A stretch of DNA of 16,381 bases from RGIG5579 sp045655865 (GCA_045655865.1 JAZOQB010000026.1:1-16381), one strand, 5' to 3'; shown: positions 6,796-14,356, counted from the first letter of the stretch. The notes: generated by a model not told the origin, from the sequence alone. Numbers and translations are program-made.

Positions 6796-7822
6796 CGGTT
6801 GCCTCCTTTTTCGAAAGCATTTCACAGATTGCCAGTAAAGCTTCTTCTGTGCTGTTAATGTCTTGGATCTGCACAGAGGCAATCGGGCCGTGAATGTATC
6901 TGCAGGGCGCTGACAAGGAGATCACCTGTTTTCCATAAAGACTTTTTTGTAACGCCGATGCTTCATTTCCGCCGGTGCGCTTCGATTTTGTTTGTGCACA
7001 AATCTGTTTTTTATTTAGCTGCTCAAAGATGGAAAGGATCAGTTCTCTGTTATAAACAGTCGCTCCGTCTGCAAAAGATATGACGCCACCTTTGCCCTGG
7101 CTACAAACCCGATCCGCTCCCCAAACGCAAGGAAGATCGTTAGCGGTCGTGGAATCCAGAACGATGCAGAATTCATGCTCCAAAGTTTCAGCTACTGCGG
7201 CTGCACCGCGCAAACCGGTTTCTTCCTGTACGGTGAAAGCAAATGTCCCGTTGCTTAGAGTGCCGCTTGCGATCAAATGGCAAAGGATATAGCAACCAAT
7301 GCGGTTATCTAGCGCTTTTCCTTTCAGTGTTTGTGTCGGATACAGATAGTCGAAAGACGTGTCAAAGACCGCGCAGTCACCGACGGATACCATTCTCTCC
7401 GCATCCTTTCGGTCTTTTGCGCCGAAATCCAGGTATAAATCGCTAAAGGAAAGTTTTTTTTCTTCTTTCTTATTCAAATGAACGGGTACTGCTCCTACGA
7501 CGGCGGGAATTTTCTTTGTGCCGATCACGACTCGTTTTGATGGGAGTAATTTCGGGTCTATACCACCAATAGAAGAAAAACGAAGCGTGCCATTCTCGCA
7601 AATCCCGGTAATCATGAGCCCAACTTCGTCCATATGAGCGCAGATAAAAACGGAATCCGCCTTGCCCTTTGTAGCGATAAGATTGCCCATCGAATCAATG
7701 CGTAGGGTATCTACATGGTCGCAAATATAAGCAGAAATGATATCTCGTATCTCATCTTCCTGACCGGAAGGACCGAAACCTTCAGAAAGTCTTTTCAAAA
7801 GCGAAAAATCAAATTTATCCAC
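6788..7822 (-). CDS. M42 family metallo-aminopeptidase (second of the tandem)
   Basis: A 344-residue M42 (TET/FrvX-like) protein; the family forms large tetrahedral dodecamers that trim amino acids from short peptides in the cytoplasm using two metal ions. All expected ligands are visible: H63 and D65 in CAHMDEVG, D172 in LDNR, E200/E201 in VQEETGLRGA, D223 in VLDS and H311 in YIHGP. The GTG at 7820-7822 is preferred as start because AGGAGG (7832-7837) lies nine bases upstream; the upstream GTG at 7850-7852 would place that ribosome site inside the coding region. Its first 8 bases overlap the stop of the previous M42 gene, and its last 8 overlap the next one. The specificity (glutamyl, general or other) cannot be told from sequence alone. 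Confidence 0.9.
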   Translation of the reverse strand: MDKFDFSLLKRLSEGFGPSGQEDEIRDIISAYICDHVDTLRIDSMGNLIATKGKADSVFICAHMDEVGLMITGICENGTLRFSSIGGIDPKLLPSKRVVIGTKKIPAVVGAVPVHLNKKEEKKLSFSDLYLDFGAKDRKDAERMVSVGDCAVFDTSFDYLYPTQTLKGKALDNRIGCYILCHLIASGTLSNGTFAFTVQEETGLRGAAAVAETLEHEFCIVLDSTTANDLPCVWGADRVCSQGKGGVISFADGATVYNRELILSIFEQLNKKQICAQTKSKRTGGNEASALQKSLYGKQVISLSAPCRYIHGPIASVQIQDINSTEEALLAICEMLSKKEATDA

Positions 7823-8867
7823 GAAGGATCGCCTCCTCTCTTGGAAGATCACAACTTGATACCAACGCTTCGATAAGCTTAGATGTGTCTAAAATATCTT
7901 TCTCCAATACCACTTCTGCGGGAGTGTGCATGTTGTGGATAGGGATGGATATCACAGCACAAGGTAGACCGCCGTTTTCCAATTGTAGAGCGGTGGCACT
8001 GGTTCCGGTTCCGCCCGGTTCCGCAATGACTTGTAATGGTATGGATCTGTCTTGGGCACGTTTAATAGCCCAGTTGCTCGCTTTTCTGGAAAGGGTGTCT
8101 GTATAGGAGATGGAAGGCCCTTTACCCATATCAATACACTGCGTTTCATCCAGTCCCGGAGCATGCGCAAAGCCGGCATCCAGCACCAAAGCCAGATCTA
8201 TTTTTCTCCCCTTACAGAAGGCGCGAACACCTCGTGAAGTGGACTCTTCACTTACCGAAAAAAGAACCATAACATGATTTTCGCAATCAGTAATCGATTC
8301 CATTGCCAAAATCACAGCAGCAACCCCTACTTTGTTGTCCAGTCCTTTCCCTGTAATCTTTCCGTTCAAGAGGGGAAGTGGCGTGGATTTAAAGACAACC
8401 GGATCCCCTATAGAAATAAGCTTCTTTAAAGTATTCTTGGAAGAAATTCCGGTATCCAAGTAGATCTTATCAAATGAAATCTTCGCCGAACCGTCCTCTT
8501 TTTTTGTCAGATGCGGGGGGAGAGACGTGGCAATGGCTGAAATTGGATTTTTACCAAAGATGATACACTCTGTCCCCGGCAAAACCGAGGGGTCGATACC
8601 TCCGCAGGGAGAAACGGAAACAAAGCCTCCGTCCAATATTTCTTTTACACAAAGCCCAATCTCGTCTCGATGTGCCTCCAAAAGAACGGTCTTTGCATCT
8701 GGATTTTTTGACGGTTTTAAGAAGAAAATGTTTCCGGATGCATCTGTTTGAGCTTCTTTCAACAGCGGAGAGATTGCAACAAGCTCCTTGCCAGTTACAG
8801 AAATCTCCGCTCCCGTTACACAAGGGATGGAAGCTAGGGCGTTTAGAATATCAAAAATGCGACTCAT
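7815..8867 (-). CDS. M42 family metallo-aminopeptidase (first of the tandem)
   Basis: A 350-residue M42 peptidase with a full ligand set: H66 and D68 in EAHRDEIG, D177 in GLDNKVG, E207/E208 in SVSEES, D230 in LVLDAG and H314 in HNMHTPAE. It also has the family's GGTGTSATALQ stretch (285-295) near the active site. Expected role: removal of N-terminal residues from oligopeptides produced by cytoplasmic proteolysis. The ATG (8865-8867) directly follows the murD stop codon, as TAAATG, and no Shine-Dalgarno sequence is seen before it, so translation probably depends on ribosomes finishing murD. It diverges clearly from the other M42 genes in sequence, so the tandem is not a recent duplication. Specificity is not predictable. 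Confidence 0.93.
   Translation of the reverse strand: MSRIFDILNALASIPCVTGAEISVTGKELVAISPLLKEAQTDASGNIFFLKPSKNPDAKTVLLEAHRDEIGLCVKEILDGGFVSVSPCGGIDPSVLPGTECIIFGKNPISAIATSLPPHLTKKEDGSAKISFDKIYLDTGISSKNTLKKLISIGDPVVFKSTPLPLLNGKITGKGLDNKVGVAAVILAMESITDCENHVMVLFSVSEESTSRGVRAFCKGRKIDLALVLDAGFAHAPGLDETQCIDMGKGPSISYTDTLSRKASNWAIKRAQDRSIPLQVIAEPGGTGTSATALQLENGGLPCAVISIPIHNMHTPAEVVLEKDILDTSKLIEALVSSCDLPREEAILRG
7832..7837 (-). promoter_or_regulatory. Ribosome-binding site that sets a GTG start for the second M42 gene
   Basis: AGGAGG on the minus strand, inside the end of the upstream M42 gene, is nine bases from the GTG at 7822. It decides the start against the longer open frame from 7852. Confidence 0.8.
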
Positions 8868-10274
8868 TTATAAGGACATAACAAGCTCTTTGAAGGCTTT
8901 TCCTCTCTCTTCAAAATTTCGAAATTGATCAAAACTGGCACTGGCCGGCGTGAGAACGACACAATCTCCGTTTGTGGCAAGACGGGAGGCTGTTTCAACA
9001 GTTTCTTTAAAATCGTTTAACAAATAGATCTTTGGACAACCGTTTTCATAGCGTGCAGAGCTTTCTACCGCCCTTCTGATTTTTTCTGAAGTCGTACCGC
9101 AGAGAATCAAAATTTTAACATGATCGCAGATCACATCACCCAAAGGGGTATAATCCAGATGTTTGTCATATCCGCCGGCGATCATAATGATCTTCTCTTG
9201 GAATGCGTTTAATGCTGCTGTGGTTCGGGAAGGGGAAGAGTCAATGGAACTGTTATAGTATTTCACACCATTGAGAATTCTAACCAGTTCGATTCTATGC
9301 TCAACACCGCGAAACGATTTAGCAACCCGTTCTACGGCATCAACGGAAACAAGGCCGGCAGTTGCGGCGATAGCGGTCATATAGTTTTCCACGTTGTGTC
9401 TGCCGGGTAATAAGATTGCATCTTCCCGAATGACCGAGCGAATGTTCTTTCCTTGTCGAAGAACGATTTCACCATTCAGAGAGAAAACACCGTCGCCGGC
9501 TTCTTCTGGTAGAATTGAATTTTCTTTTCCCGAAAAATAAAGCTTTTCTCCGTTTACTTGGCAACTTTTTGTATGTTGGTTATTAAAATTTAAAACCGCC
9601 CGTCCGTTTTCTCCTTGATGTCGCAGAATATTTTTTTTGGCATCTAAGTATTCGTCCATTCCTTTGTGCCAATCCAAATGATTTTCTGCAAGGTTGGTTA
9701 TAACGGAGATATCAGGACTAAAATGACAGCTCATCAGCTGAAAACTGGAAAGTTCAAGGACGGCAACACACTTTTCATTTGTAATTTCCTTGAGCTGAGG
9801 TAGCATTGCCTTTCCAATGTTACCGCCAAGCTTTACGCACCAACCATCTTCCTGTAAAATTTTGGCAATGAGAGTGGTTGTCGTGGTTTTGCCGTCGCTT
9901 CCGGTAACAGCTATGCTTTTTGCCGGACAGAATTCTAAAAAAAGTTCCGTTTCGCAAGTAATCCGTGAGCCAATTTTGGCCGCTTCCAAAAAGGCAGGAA
10001 TATCGGGTCGAATTCCCGGAGAACGAATAATTACCTCTTCCCGCAAATCAGAAAGGTACTCTTCACCGAGAAAAACATCGGCATTCCAACGCATAGCTTC
10101 TAATACTTCCGGGTCCGACTCTCGTTTTTTTAGATCTCTCACCGAAACCGATTTTGCACCGGAGGAAAGAAGAAAAGGGATCAGTGGGAGATTGGAGACG
10201 CCGAGTCCGATAAGCGCAAAGCTCTTGCCTTTTGCATAATTTAAAAATCCTGCATAGCCACGTTCATTTTGCAT
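8868..10274 (-). CDS. murD: UDP-N-acetylmuramoyl-L-alanine--D-glutamate ligase
   Basis: A 468-residue cytoplasmic Mur ligase that adds D-glutamate to UDP-MurNAc-L-Ala in peptidoglycan precursor synthesis. Domain order is visible: N-terminal Rossmann domain (ALIGLGVSNLPLI, 20-32; RSPGIRPDIP, 84-93); ATP-binding domain with VTGSDGKTTTT (123-133), ELSSFQL (174-180) and NHLDWH (198-203); GRHNVEN (291-297); and a C-terminal domain with FRGVEHRIE (321-329), SSIDSSPSRT (342-351) and ASFDQFRNFEERG (446-458). Length is typical. The ATG at 10274 is chosen: AGAGGTG lies six bases upstream, whereas the in-frame GTG at 10283 is inside that site. A good promoter lies at 10319-10347. It is the first gene of an operon whose other members are M42 peptidases, not other cell-wall genes, which is unusual. 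Confidence 0.97.
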   Translation of the reverse strand: MQNERGYAGFLNYAKGKSFALIGLGVSNLPLIPFLLSSGAKSVSVRDLKKRESDPEVLEAMRWNADVFLGEEYLSDLREEVIIRSPGIRPDIPAFLEAAKIGSRITCETELFLEFCPAKSIAVTGSDGKTTTTTLIAKILQEDGWCVKLGGNIGKAMLPQLKEITNEKCVAVLELSSFQLMSCHFSPDISVITNLAENHLDWHKGMDEYLDAKKNILRHQGENGRAVLNFNNQHTKSCQVNGEKLYFSGKENSILPEEAGDGVFSLNGEIVLRQGKNIRSVIREDAILLPGRHNVENYMTAIAATAGLVSVDAVERVAKSFRGVEHRIELVRILNGVKYYNSSIDSSPSRTTAALNAFQEKIIMIAGGYDKHLDYTPLGDVICDHVKILILCGTTSEKIRRAVESSARYENGCPKIYLLNDFKETVETASRLATNGDCVVLTPASASFDQFRNFEERGKAFKELVMSL

Positions 10275-10318
10275 GAAAATCACCTCTGAATTATTAAAAA
10301 TTCAAACAAAGATAATTT

Positions 10319-10347
10319 ATTATATCCAATGAAATTTAATTATTCAA
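10319..10347 (-). promoter_or_regulatory. Sigma-A promoter of the murD-M42 operon
   Basis: On the minus strand TTGAAT (10342-10347) and TATAAT (10319-10324) are 17 bp apart. The start should fall near 10312, a leader of about 38 nt before murD. It is back to back with the rnpB promoter; their -35 boxes are only 5 bp apart. Confidence 0.78.
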
Positions 10348-10352
10348 TATAT

Positions 10353-10381
10353 TTGACAAAAATATATTTATCGGGTATAAT
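10353..10381 (+). promoter_or_regulatory. Consensus sigma-A promoter of rnpB
   Basis: TTGACA (10353-10358), 17-bp spacer, TATAAT (10376-10381): a perfect match. The predicted +1 near 10388 coincides with the base of the first RNase P helix. Confidence 0.92.
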
Positions 10382-10387
10382 TGCATT

Positions 10388-10757
10388 GATTGATGACTAG
10401 GCGGAGCGATCGCGCTTTGCTTTCGAAAGGAACAAAGTGAGGAAAGTCCGGGCTTCATATGGCAAGGATAACGGATAACGTCCGCCGAAGGTGACTTTAG
10501 GGAAAGTGCAACAGAGAAATACCGCCGGGTAACCGGTAAGGGTGAAAAGGCGAGGTAAGAGCTCACCGGCTTCTATGGTAACATAGAAGTTCTGTAAACC
10601 CTATCCGAAGCAACACCGCATAGAAAACAGGTCTTAAATGACCGATGCCGGCCAGGCAGTTTTATAGGTGGCTAGAGGCAGAAAGTAATTTTTGTCCCAG
10701 ATAGATGATCGCTGGTGCGCAAGCATTACAGAACCCGGCTTACAAGCCTAGTCATGA
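10388..10757 (+). ncRNA. rnpB: RNase P RNA (catalytic subunit), bacterial type A
   Basis: About 370 nt with the conserved core in order: GAGGAAAGTCCGGGCTTC (5' P4 region) near 10439-10456; ACAGAGAAATACCGCC near 10511; GGTAAGGGTGAAAAGGCGAG followed by GAGCTCACCGG in the specificity domain; and near the 3' end AGATAGATGATCGCTG and ACAGAACCCGGCTTACAA (3' P4 partner). Helix P1 is a perfect 10-bp pair, ATGACTAGGC (10393-10402) with GCCTAGTCAT (10746-10755). GGTGGCTAGAGGC has the GGT expected to pair with tRNA CCA ends. The layout resembles type A rather than Bacillus type B. It processes tRNA 5' leaders, including that of the tRNA-Arg here. No terminator follows; ireB starts about 38 nt later. Confidence 0.97.
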
Positions 10758-10794
10758 TCAAAATTGGATAGCGGAAAAAGGCAAGGAGGATCGT

Positions 10795-11052
10795 ATGATC
10801 GGCTTTGACAAGGAAAAGACAATCACTTACAAAGTGGCCAAGGAAGAAGAAGATTTCGTTCGAAGAACACTCTCTTCTGTCTATGAAGCTTTGATCGAAA
10901 AGGGCTATAATCCCCTCAATCAGTTGGTAGGCTATATTTTAACGGAAGACCCCACTTATATCACCAACTACAATAACGCTCGTACGCTGATTGCAAAAAT
11001 TGAGCGGGATGAGTTGCTTCGTCATCTTCTGAAAAGCTATCTGAATATTTAA
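10795..11052 (+). CDS. ireB: IreB family regulatory protein (UPF0297)
   Basis: An 85-residue protein that matches the IreB family almost end to end: FDKEKTITYKV at 4-14, VRRTLSSVYEALIEKGYNPLNQLVGYILTEDP split over residues 22-53, YITNYNNAR at 55-63, and a C-terminal helix ending ELLRHLLKSYL. In enterococci IreB is a small dimer phosphorylated by the Ser/Thr kinase IreK and affects cephalosporin resistance; elsewhere its role is less defined. The ATG at 10795 has AAGGAGG five to ten bases upstream; a longer in-frame start at 10705 lies inside RNase P RNA and is rejected. In many Firmicutes the next gene is ruvX/yqgF, but here an unrecognised small gene follows. The only evident promoter upstream is that of rnpB. 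Confidence 0.95.
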   Translation: MIGFDKEKTITYKVAKEEEDFVRRTLSSVYEALIEKGYNPLNQLVGYILTEDPTYITNYNNARTLIAKIERDELLRHLLKSYLNI

Positions 11053-11068
11053 GAGGAGGCAACGATCT

Positions 11069-11344
11069 ATGTCACAAAAAATAGCAGAATATACCAGTTA
11101 TTGTGGGAAACCGCTGGTGAAAAACGGGAACATTATTTGTTACGGTAACCCGGCGAAAAGGGCAATTCTGGTGTTAACGGTCCTAACTACGAAAGATTTT
11201 CATGGAGAAGAAATTCCTGATATGATCTTTGTTCAGGTACAGGATACCAAAACCGGAGAAGTTTTGAAGCAGTCCGAAAAATATGGTCTTTATCAAGCGC
11301 TTGACTTTGGAAAGGTTTGGTTGGAAAAGGAATTGAAAAAATAA
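11069..11344 (+). CDS. Conserved-looking small protein, unknown
   Basis: A 91-residue protein that I do not recognise. It has two cysteines (C12 and C24) around a GK/NG turn, then a strongly hydrophobic strand (AILVLTVLTTKDF, 32-44), another strand (DMIFVQVQDTKTGEV, 51-65) and a charged C-terminal helix (ALDFGKVWLEKELKK). That suggests a small beta-sheet plus helix cytoplasmic domain; no signal or membrane segment. The start has GAGGAGG ten bases upstream and the gene sits 16 bp after ireB in the same direction, so it is very likely expressed with ireB, DUF951 and prfA. A strong hairpin follows its stop codon. Confidence 0.75.
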   Translation: MSQKIAEYTSYCGKPLVKNGNIICYGNPAKRAILVLTVLTTKDFHGEEIPDMIFVQVQDTKTGEVLKQSEKYGLYQALDFGKVWLEKELKK

Positions 11345-11351
11345 GTCCGTC

Positions 11352-11395
11352 TTTTCGTGCAAAAATCTCAACGCATGTGGGTTTTTGCACGAAAA
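11352..11395 (+). promoter_or_regulatory. Long stem-loop between the 91-aa gene and the DUF951 gene
   Basis: TTTTCGTGCAAAAATC (11352-11367) pairs with GGTTTTTGCACGAAAA (11380-11395): 16 pairs with one U-G wobble and a 12-nt loop. After the stem comes only TTTG, not a proper U-run, so it may be a partial terminator, an RNase processing site or mRNA stabiliser inside the operon rather than an end of transcription. Confidence 0.6.
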
Positions 11396-11412
11396 TTTGT
11401 ATTGGTGAGTTT

Positions 11413-11610
11413 ATGATTTTAAATTTTAAGGTTGGCGACAAAATTGAACTAAAGAAAGATCACCCCTGTGGTTGTCGGCACTTTATAATAAAATTTGCCG
11501 GAAGTGATGTGAAATTTTCGTGCTGTGGATGCGGACGGGAAATGATATTGCCCAGAATCAAACTGGAAAAGAGCATCAAACGGATCATACCTGGAGAAGC
11601 AAATGATTGA
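11413..11610 (+). CDS. DUF951 family small protein
   Basis: A 65-residue protein with the full DUF951 pattern: FKVGDKIELKKDHPCG (5-20), a middle strand, CCGCGREMILPR (37-48) and the basic end EKSIKRI. The family is a short beta-rich domain with conserved cysteines (here C20, C22, C37, C38 and C40), found across Firmicutes near translation or replication genes; function unknown. Metal binding by the cysteines is possible but unproven. The ATG at 11413 is chosen because it matches the family N-terminus; its ribosome site GGTGAG is only three bases away. The open frame from 11317 would extend into the preceding gene and hairpin. Its last 8 bases overlap the start of prfA. Confidence 0.88.
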   Translation: MILNFKVGDKIELKKDHPCGCRHFIIKFAGSDVKFSCCGCGREMILPRIKLEKSIKRIIPGEAND

Positions 11611-12676
11611 TAAATTGAAAAAAACAGAGGAAAGATACCTACAGATAGAAGAGCAATTGGGCGATCCTCTCATTATTGCTGACGGTGAAAAATCGCGCCA
11701 ATTGATGAAGGATTACAAAACCTTGTCTCCGATTGTGACATCCTACAGAAAATATCGGGATGTTTTGTCTGCGGAAGCAGAAGCGAAAAGCATTTTAGAA
11801 GAAAAACCGGATCCGGAATTGGCTCAGCTTGCTCAGGAGGAGATAAATAAGGCCAAAGAGGAGCAAGAAAAGCTCTTGGAAGAAATTAAGATTTTGTTAC
11901 TTCCAAAGGATCCTAACGATGATAAAAACGTCATTGTAGAGATCCGCGCGGGTGCCGGTGGGGAAGAGGCTGCACTTTTTTCCGGCGTTTTGTACCGAAT
12001 GTATTCGATGTATGCGCAAAACTGTGGTTGGAGAACCGAGGTGATCGATTCTAACGAAACAGAACTTGGCGGAATCAAAGAAATTTCGTTTATGATTGAA
12101 GGCGAGGGAGCCTACTCCAAATTAAAATTTGAAAGCGGCGTTCACCGTGTACAAAGAGTTCCTGAGACGGAATCACAAGGGCGAATTCAAACCTCTACCG
12201 TCACCGTTGCGGTGTTGCCTGAAGCTGAAGAGGTTGAGGTTCATATCAATCCGCAAGATCTTGAAATCGATACACATCGAGCCAGCGGTGCAGGCGGTCA
12301 GCATATCAACAAAACAGACTCCGCCATCCGTATTCTACACAAACCTACAGGGATCGTTGTGGAATGTCAGGACGAACGCAGTCAATTAAAAAACAAAGAG
12401 AAAGCCATGAAGGTTCTACGGTCCAAAATTCATAAGGCTGAAATGGAAAAGCTTAACGCGCAGATTTCCAGCACCAGAAAAAGTCAAATCGGTACGGGTG
12501 ATCGAAGCGAGCGGATCCGAACCTATAATTATCCTCAGGGAAGAGTGAGCGATCACCGAATCGGTCTGACGCTTCACACGATTGAAAATATTCTTAATGG
12601 CCGCTTAGACGAACTGGTGGAAGCTCTTGCAACCGCTGATCGGATGAAGCAGTTGGAGAACGGTGAAATTACATGA
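11603..12676 (+). CDS. prfA: Peptide chain release factor 1
   Basis: A 357-residue class I release factor that reads UAG and UAA stop codons and triggers peptide release on the ribosome. The codon-recognition tripeptide of RF1 is P187-E188-T189 within HRVQRVPETESQGRI, and the catalytic GGQ is at 231-233 in HRASGAGGQHINKTDSAIR. The C-terminal region has GTGDRSERIRTYNYPQGR (297-314) and VSDHRIGLTLH. Length is normal. The ATG at 11603 overlaps the end of the DUF951 gene by 8 bp, with GGAG seven bases upstream. It overlaps the next gene by 4 bp. prmC (hemK), the methyltransferase for the GGQ glutamine, often follows prfA in Firmicutes and is not adjacent here. Confidence 0.97.
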   Translation: MIDKLKKTEERYLQIEEQLGDPLIIADGEKSRQLMKDYKTLSPIVTSYRKYRDVLSAEAEAKSILEEKPDPELAQLAQEEINKAKEEQEKLLEEIKILLLPKDPNDDKNVIVEIRAGAGGEEAALFSGVLYRMYSMYAQNCGWRTEVIDSNETELGGIKEISFMIEGEGAYSKLKFESGVHRVQRVPETESQGRIQTSTVTVAVLPEAEEVEVHINPQDLEIDTHRASGAGGQHINKTDSAIRILHKPTGIVVECQDERSQLKNKEKAMKVLRSKIHKAEMEKLNAQISSTRKSQIGTGDRSERIRTYNYPQGRVSDHRIGLTLHTIENILNGRLDELVEALATADRMKQLENGEIT

Positions 12677-13722
12677 ATACCAAAATCGTTTCTATTGATC
12701 CAATGTCTTTCTCGGATGATGAGTTATCTTTAGCTGGTAAGACGATCGCCGCTGGTGGATTGGTTGCTTTTCCCACTGAAACCGTCTATGGACTGGGAGC
12801 CAATGCATTGTCGGGCGAAGCATGTGATCAAATTTTTCATGCAAAAGGAAGACCCCATGACAATCCTTTGATCGTCCATGTATTAGATCCGGAAGATTGT
12901 CAAAAATATGCTCACATTCCAAAAAAATCACTATTTTATACGCTGGCGGATCGGTTCATGCCCGGTCCCTTGACCATTGTCCTTCCAAAAAGAGAGATCA
13001 TTCCGGATTCGGTCACGGTAGGTCTGTCAACTGTTGCACTCCGATGTCCATCCCACCCTGTGGCTCGCGCTCTTATCAGAGCATCAGGGGTTCCTATTGC
13101 CGCACCATCGGCAAATCTCTCCGGAAAACCGAGCCCAACCTTAGCTTCTCATGTTATTGCTGATATGAACGGGAGAATCGACATGATTTTGGACGGGGGA
13201 CCGTGCCAAGTAGGACTTGAGTCTACTGTGATTTCACTGAAGGACGAAACCATTCATCTGCTACGCCCCGGGTACGTTACGGCGGAAGATCTCCTTTCTG
13301 TGACTCCCAACGTTGTTGTTTCTCCGGCTGTGCTCTCCGCGTTATCACCTGATGAAAATCCTGAGTCTCCCGGAATGAAGTACCGCCACTATGCTCCTTC
13401 TGCTCCTGTTACTATGGTAGAGGGAAGAGAAGACGATGTTTTGCGTTTTTTTCAAAAAAAGCTACAAGAAGGTTGTGGAATTCTTTGCTTTGAAGAAGAT
13501 CTTCCCATTCTCTGTCCGGAATCATCTTCTGAGCTTGTGACAAGCTTTGGTTCCAGAAAAGATCAATTATCCCAGGCAAACCGTCTCTTTGATGCTTTGC
13601 GTTATTTTGATTCGGTACGCGTTCCGAGAATTTACGCTCGGTTTACCTCAAGGGATCATTTGGGCCTAGCCATTTCTAATCGCCTTCTGCGCGCTTGCGC
13701 CTTTGACCTATTGAAACTTTGA
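12673..13722 (+). CDS. ywlC: Threonylcarbamoyl-AMP synthase (Sua5/YwlC type)
   Basis: A 349-residue two-domain Sua5 enzyme that makes threonylcarbamoyl-AMP from threonine, bicarbonate and ATP, the first step of t6A37 modification of ANN-reading tRNAs. The YrdC-like domain (about 12-210) shows FPTETVYGLGANA (33-45), KGRPHDNPL (58-66) with the substrate-binding K-x-R, PGPLT (97-101), LRCPSHPVA (123-131) and SANLSGKPSPT (146-156). The Sua5 linker and lid are seen as SPGMKYRHYAP (232-242), followed by a C-terminal domain to 349. The start codon overlaps the prfA stop as ATGA. Location beside prfA is common in Firmicutes and ties it to translation. Confidence 0.95.
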   Translation: MNTKIVSIDPMSFSDDELSLAGKTIAAGGLVAFPTETVYGLGANALSGEACDQIFHAKGRPHDNPLIVHVLDPEDCQKYAHIPKKSLFYTLADRFMPGPLTIVLPKREIIPDSVTVGLSTVALRCPSHPVARALIRASGVPIAAPSANLSGKPSPTLASHVIADMNGRIDMILDGGPCQVGLESTVISLKDETIHLLRPGYVTAEDLLSVTPNVVVSPAVLSALSPDENPESPGMKYRHYAPSAPVTMVEGREDDVLRFFQKKLQEGCGILCFEEDLPILCPESSSELVTSFGSRKDQLSQANRLFDALRYFDSVRVPRIYARFTSRDHLGLAISNRLLRACAFDLLKL

Positions 13723-13729
13723 GGATTAT

Positions 13730-14356
13730 ATGAAAATCATCGGAATCTGCGGCCCAAGCGGCGCCGGAAAAAGCACAGTTTCCCGTTATCTTTTTGAGAA
13801 AGGGATCCCGGTTCTGGATTGTGACGTGATCTATCATGAACTGGTAGACTCGGACACGCCTTGTTTAAAGGCCATCGAAAAACGTTTTGGAAGTGGTGTG
13901 ATTCAAAATAACACCTTAGATCGCAAAGCACTGGGAAAAATTGTGTATTCTGATCGCACGCTTTTAAATGAATTGAATGCGATTACTCATAAATTTGTTT
14001 TGGATGAATTAAAATTTAAAATCAACGACTTAGAAAGCCAGAAGAAAACCGTTTGCATTATTGACGCTCCGCTTTTTTTTGAAGCCGGACTTGAAAAATG
14101 GTGTGATTTTGTGTGTGCAGTTATCACCGATCCATCCATTCTGATTCAGAGAATTTGCAATCGAGATAAGATTGCGCCTTGCGTGGCAAAAAAAAGAGTG
14201 GAAAATCAGCTGTCTGCTGAACAGTTAAAAGATAAGGTGGATTTTATCATTGAAAATAATGGCGACCGTGAGGCATTGAACCGGTCGTGTAAAAAACTGT
14301 TGGAGCTTTTACGATTGAAAGGATGGTTTATAGAAAATGAAAAATGTTCAGAATGA
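13730..14356 (+). CDS. coaE: Dephospho-CoA kinase
   Basis: A 208-residue P-loop kinase that phosphorylates the ribose 3'-OH of dephospho-CoA, the last step of coenzyme A synthesis. Visible motifs: IGICGPSGAGKST (4-16) with K14; LDCDVIYHELV (29-39), the CoA-domain aspartate region; LNAITH (82-87); and IDAPLFFEAGL (111-121). The later part, RDKIAPCVAKKRVENQ, is the lid/arginine region and is less regular than in model enzymes. The start is 7 bp after the upstream stop with GAGGATTAT before the ATG. Its last 20 bases overlap the following M18 gene. Confidence 0.95.
   Translation: MKIIGICGPSGAGKSTVSRYLFEKGIPVLDCDVIYHELVDSDTPCLKAIEKRFGSGVIQNNTLDRKALGKIVYSDRTLLNELNAITHKFVLDELKFKINDLESQKKTVCIIDAPLFFEAGLEKWCDFVCAVITDPSILIQRICNRDKIAPCVAKKRVENQLSAEQLKDKVDFIIENNGDREALNRSCKKLLELLRLKGWFIENEKCSE

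Noticed and set aside
9817..10239. 140-residue open frame antisense to murD
   Set aside because: Lies wholly inside a gene with all MurD motifs; no ribosome site or recognisable domain.
10705..10794. 30-residue N-terminal extension of IreB
   Set aside because: The extension translates the 3' end of RNase P RNA; the family start and AAGGAGG point to 10795.
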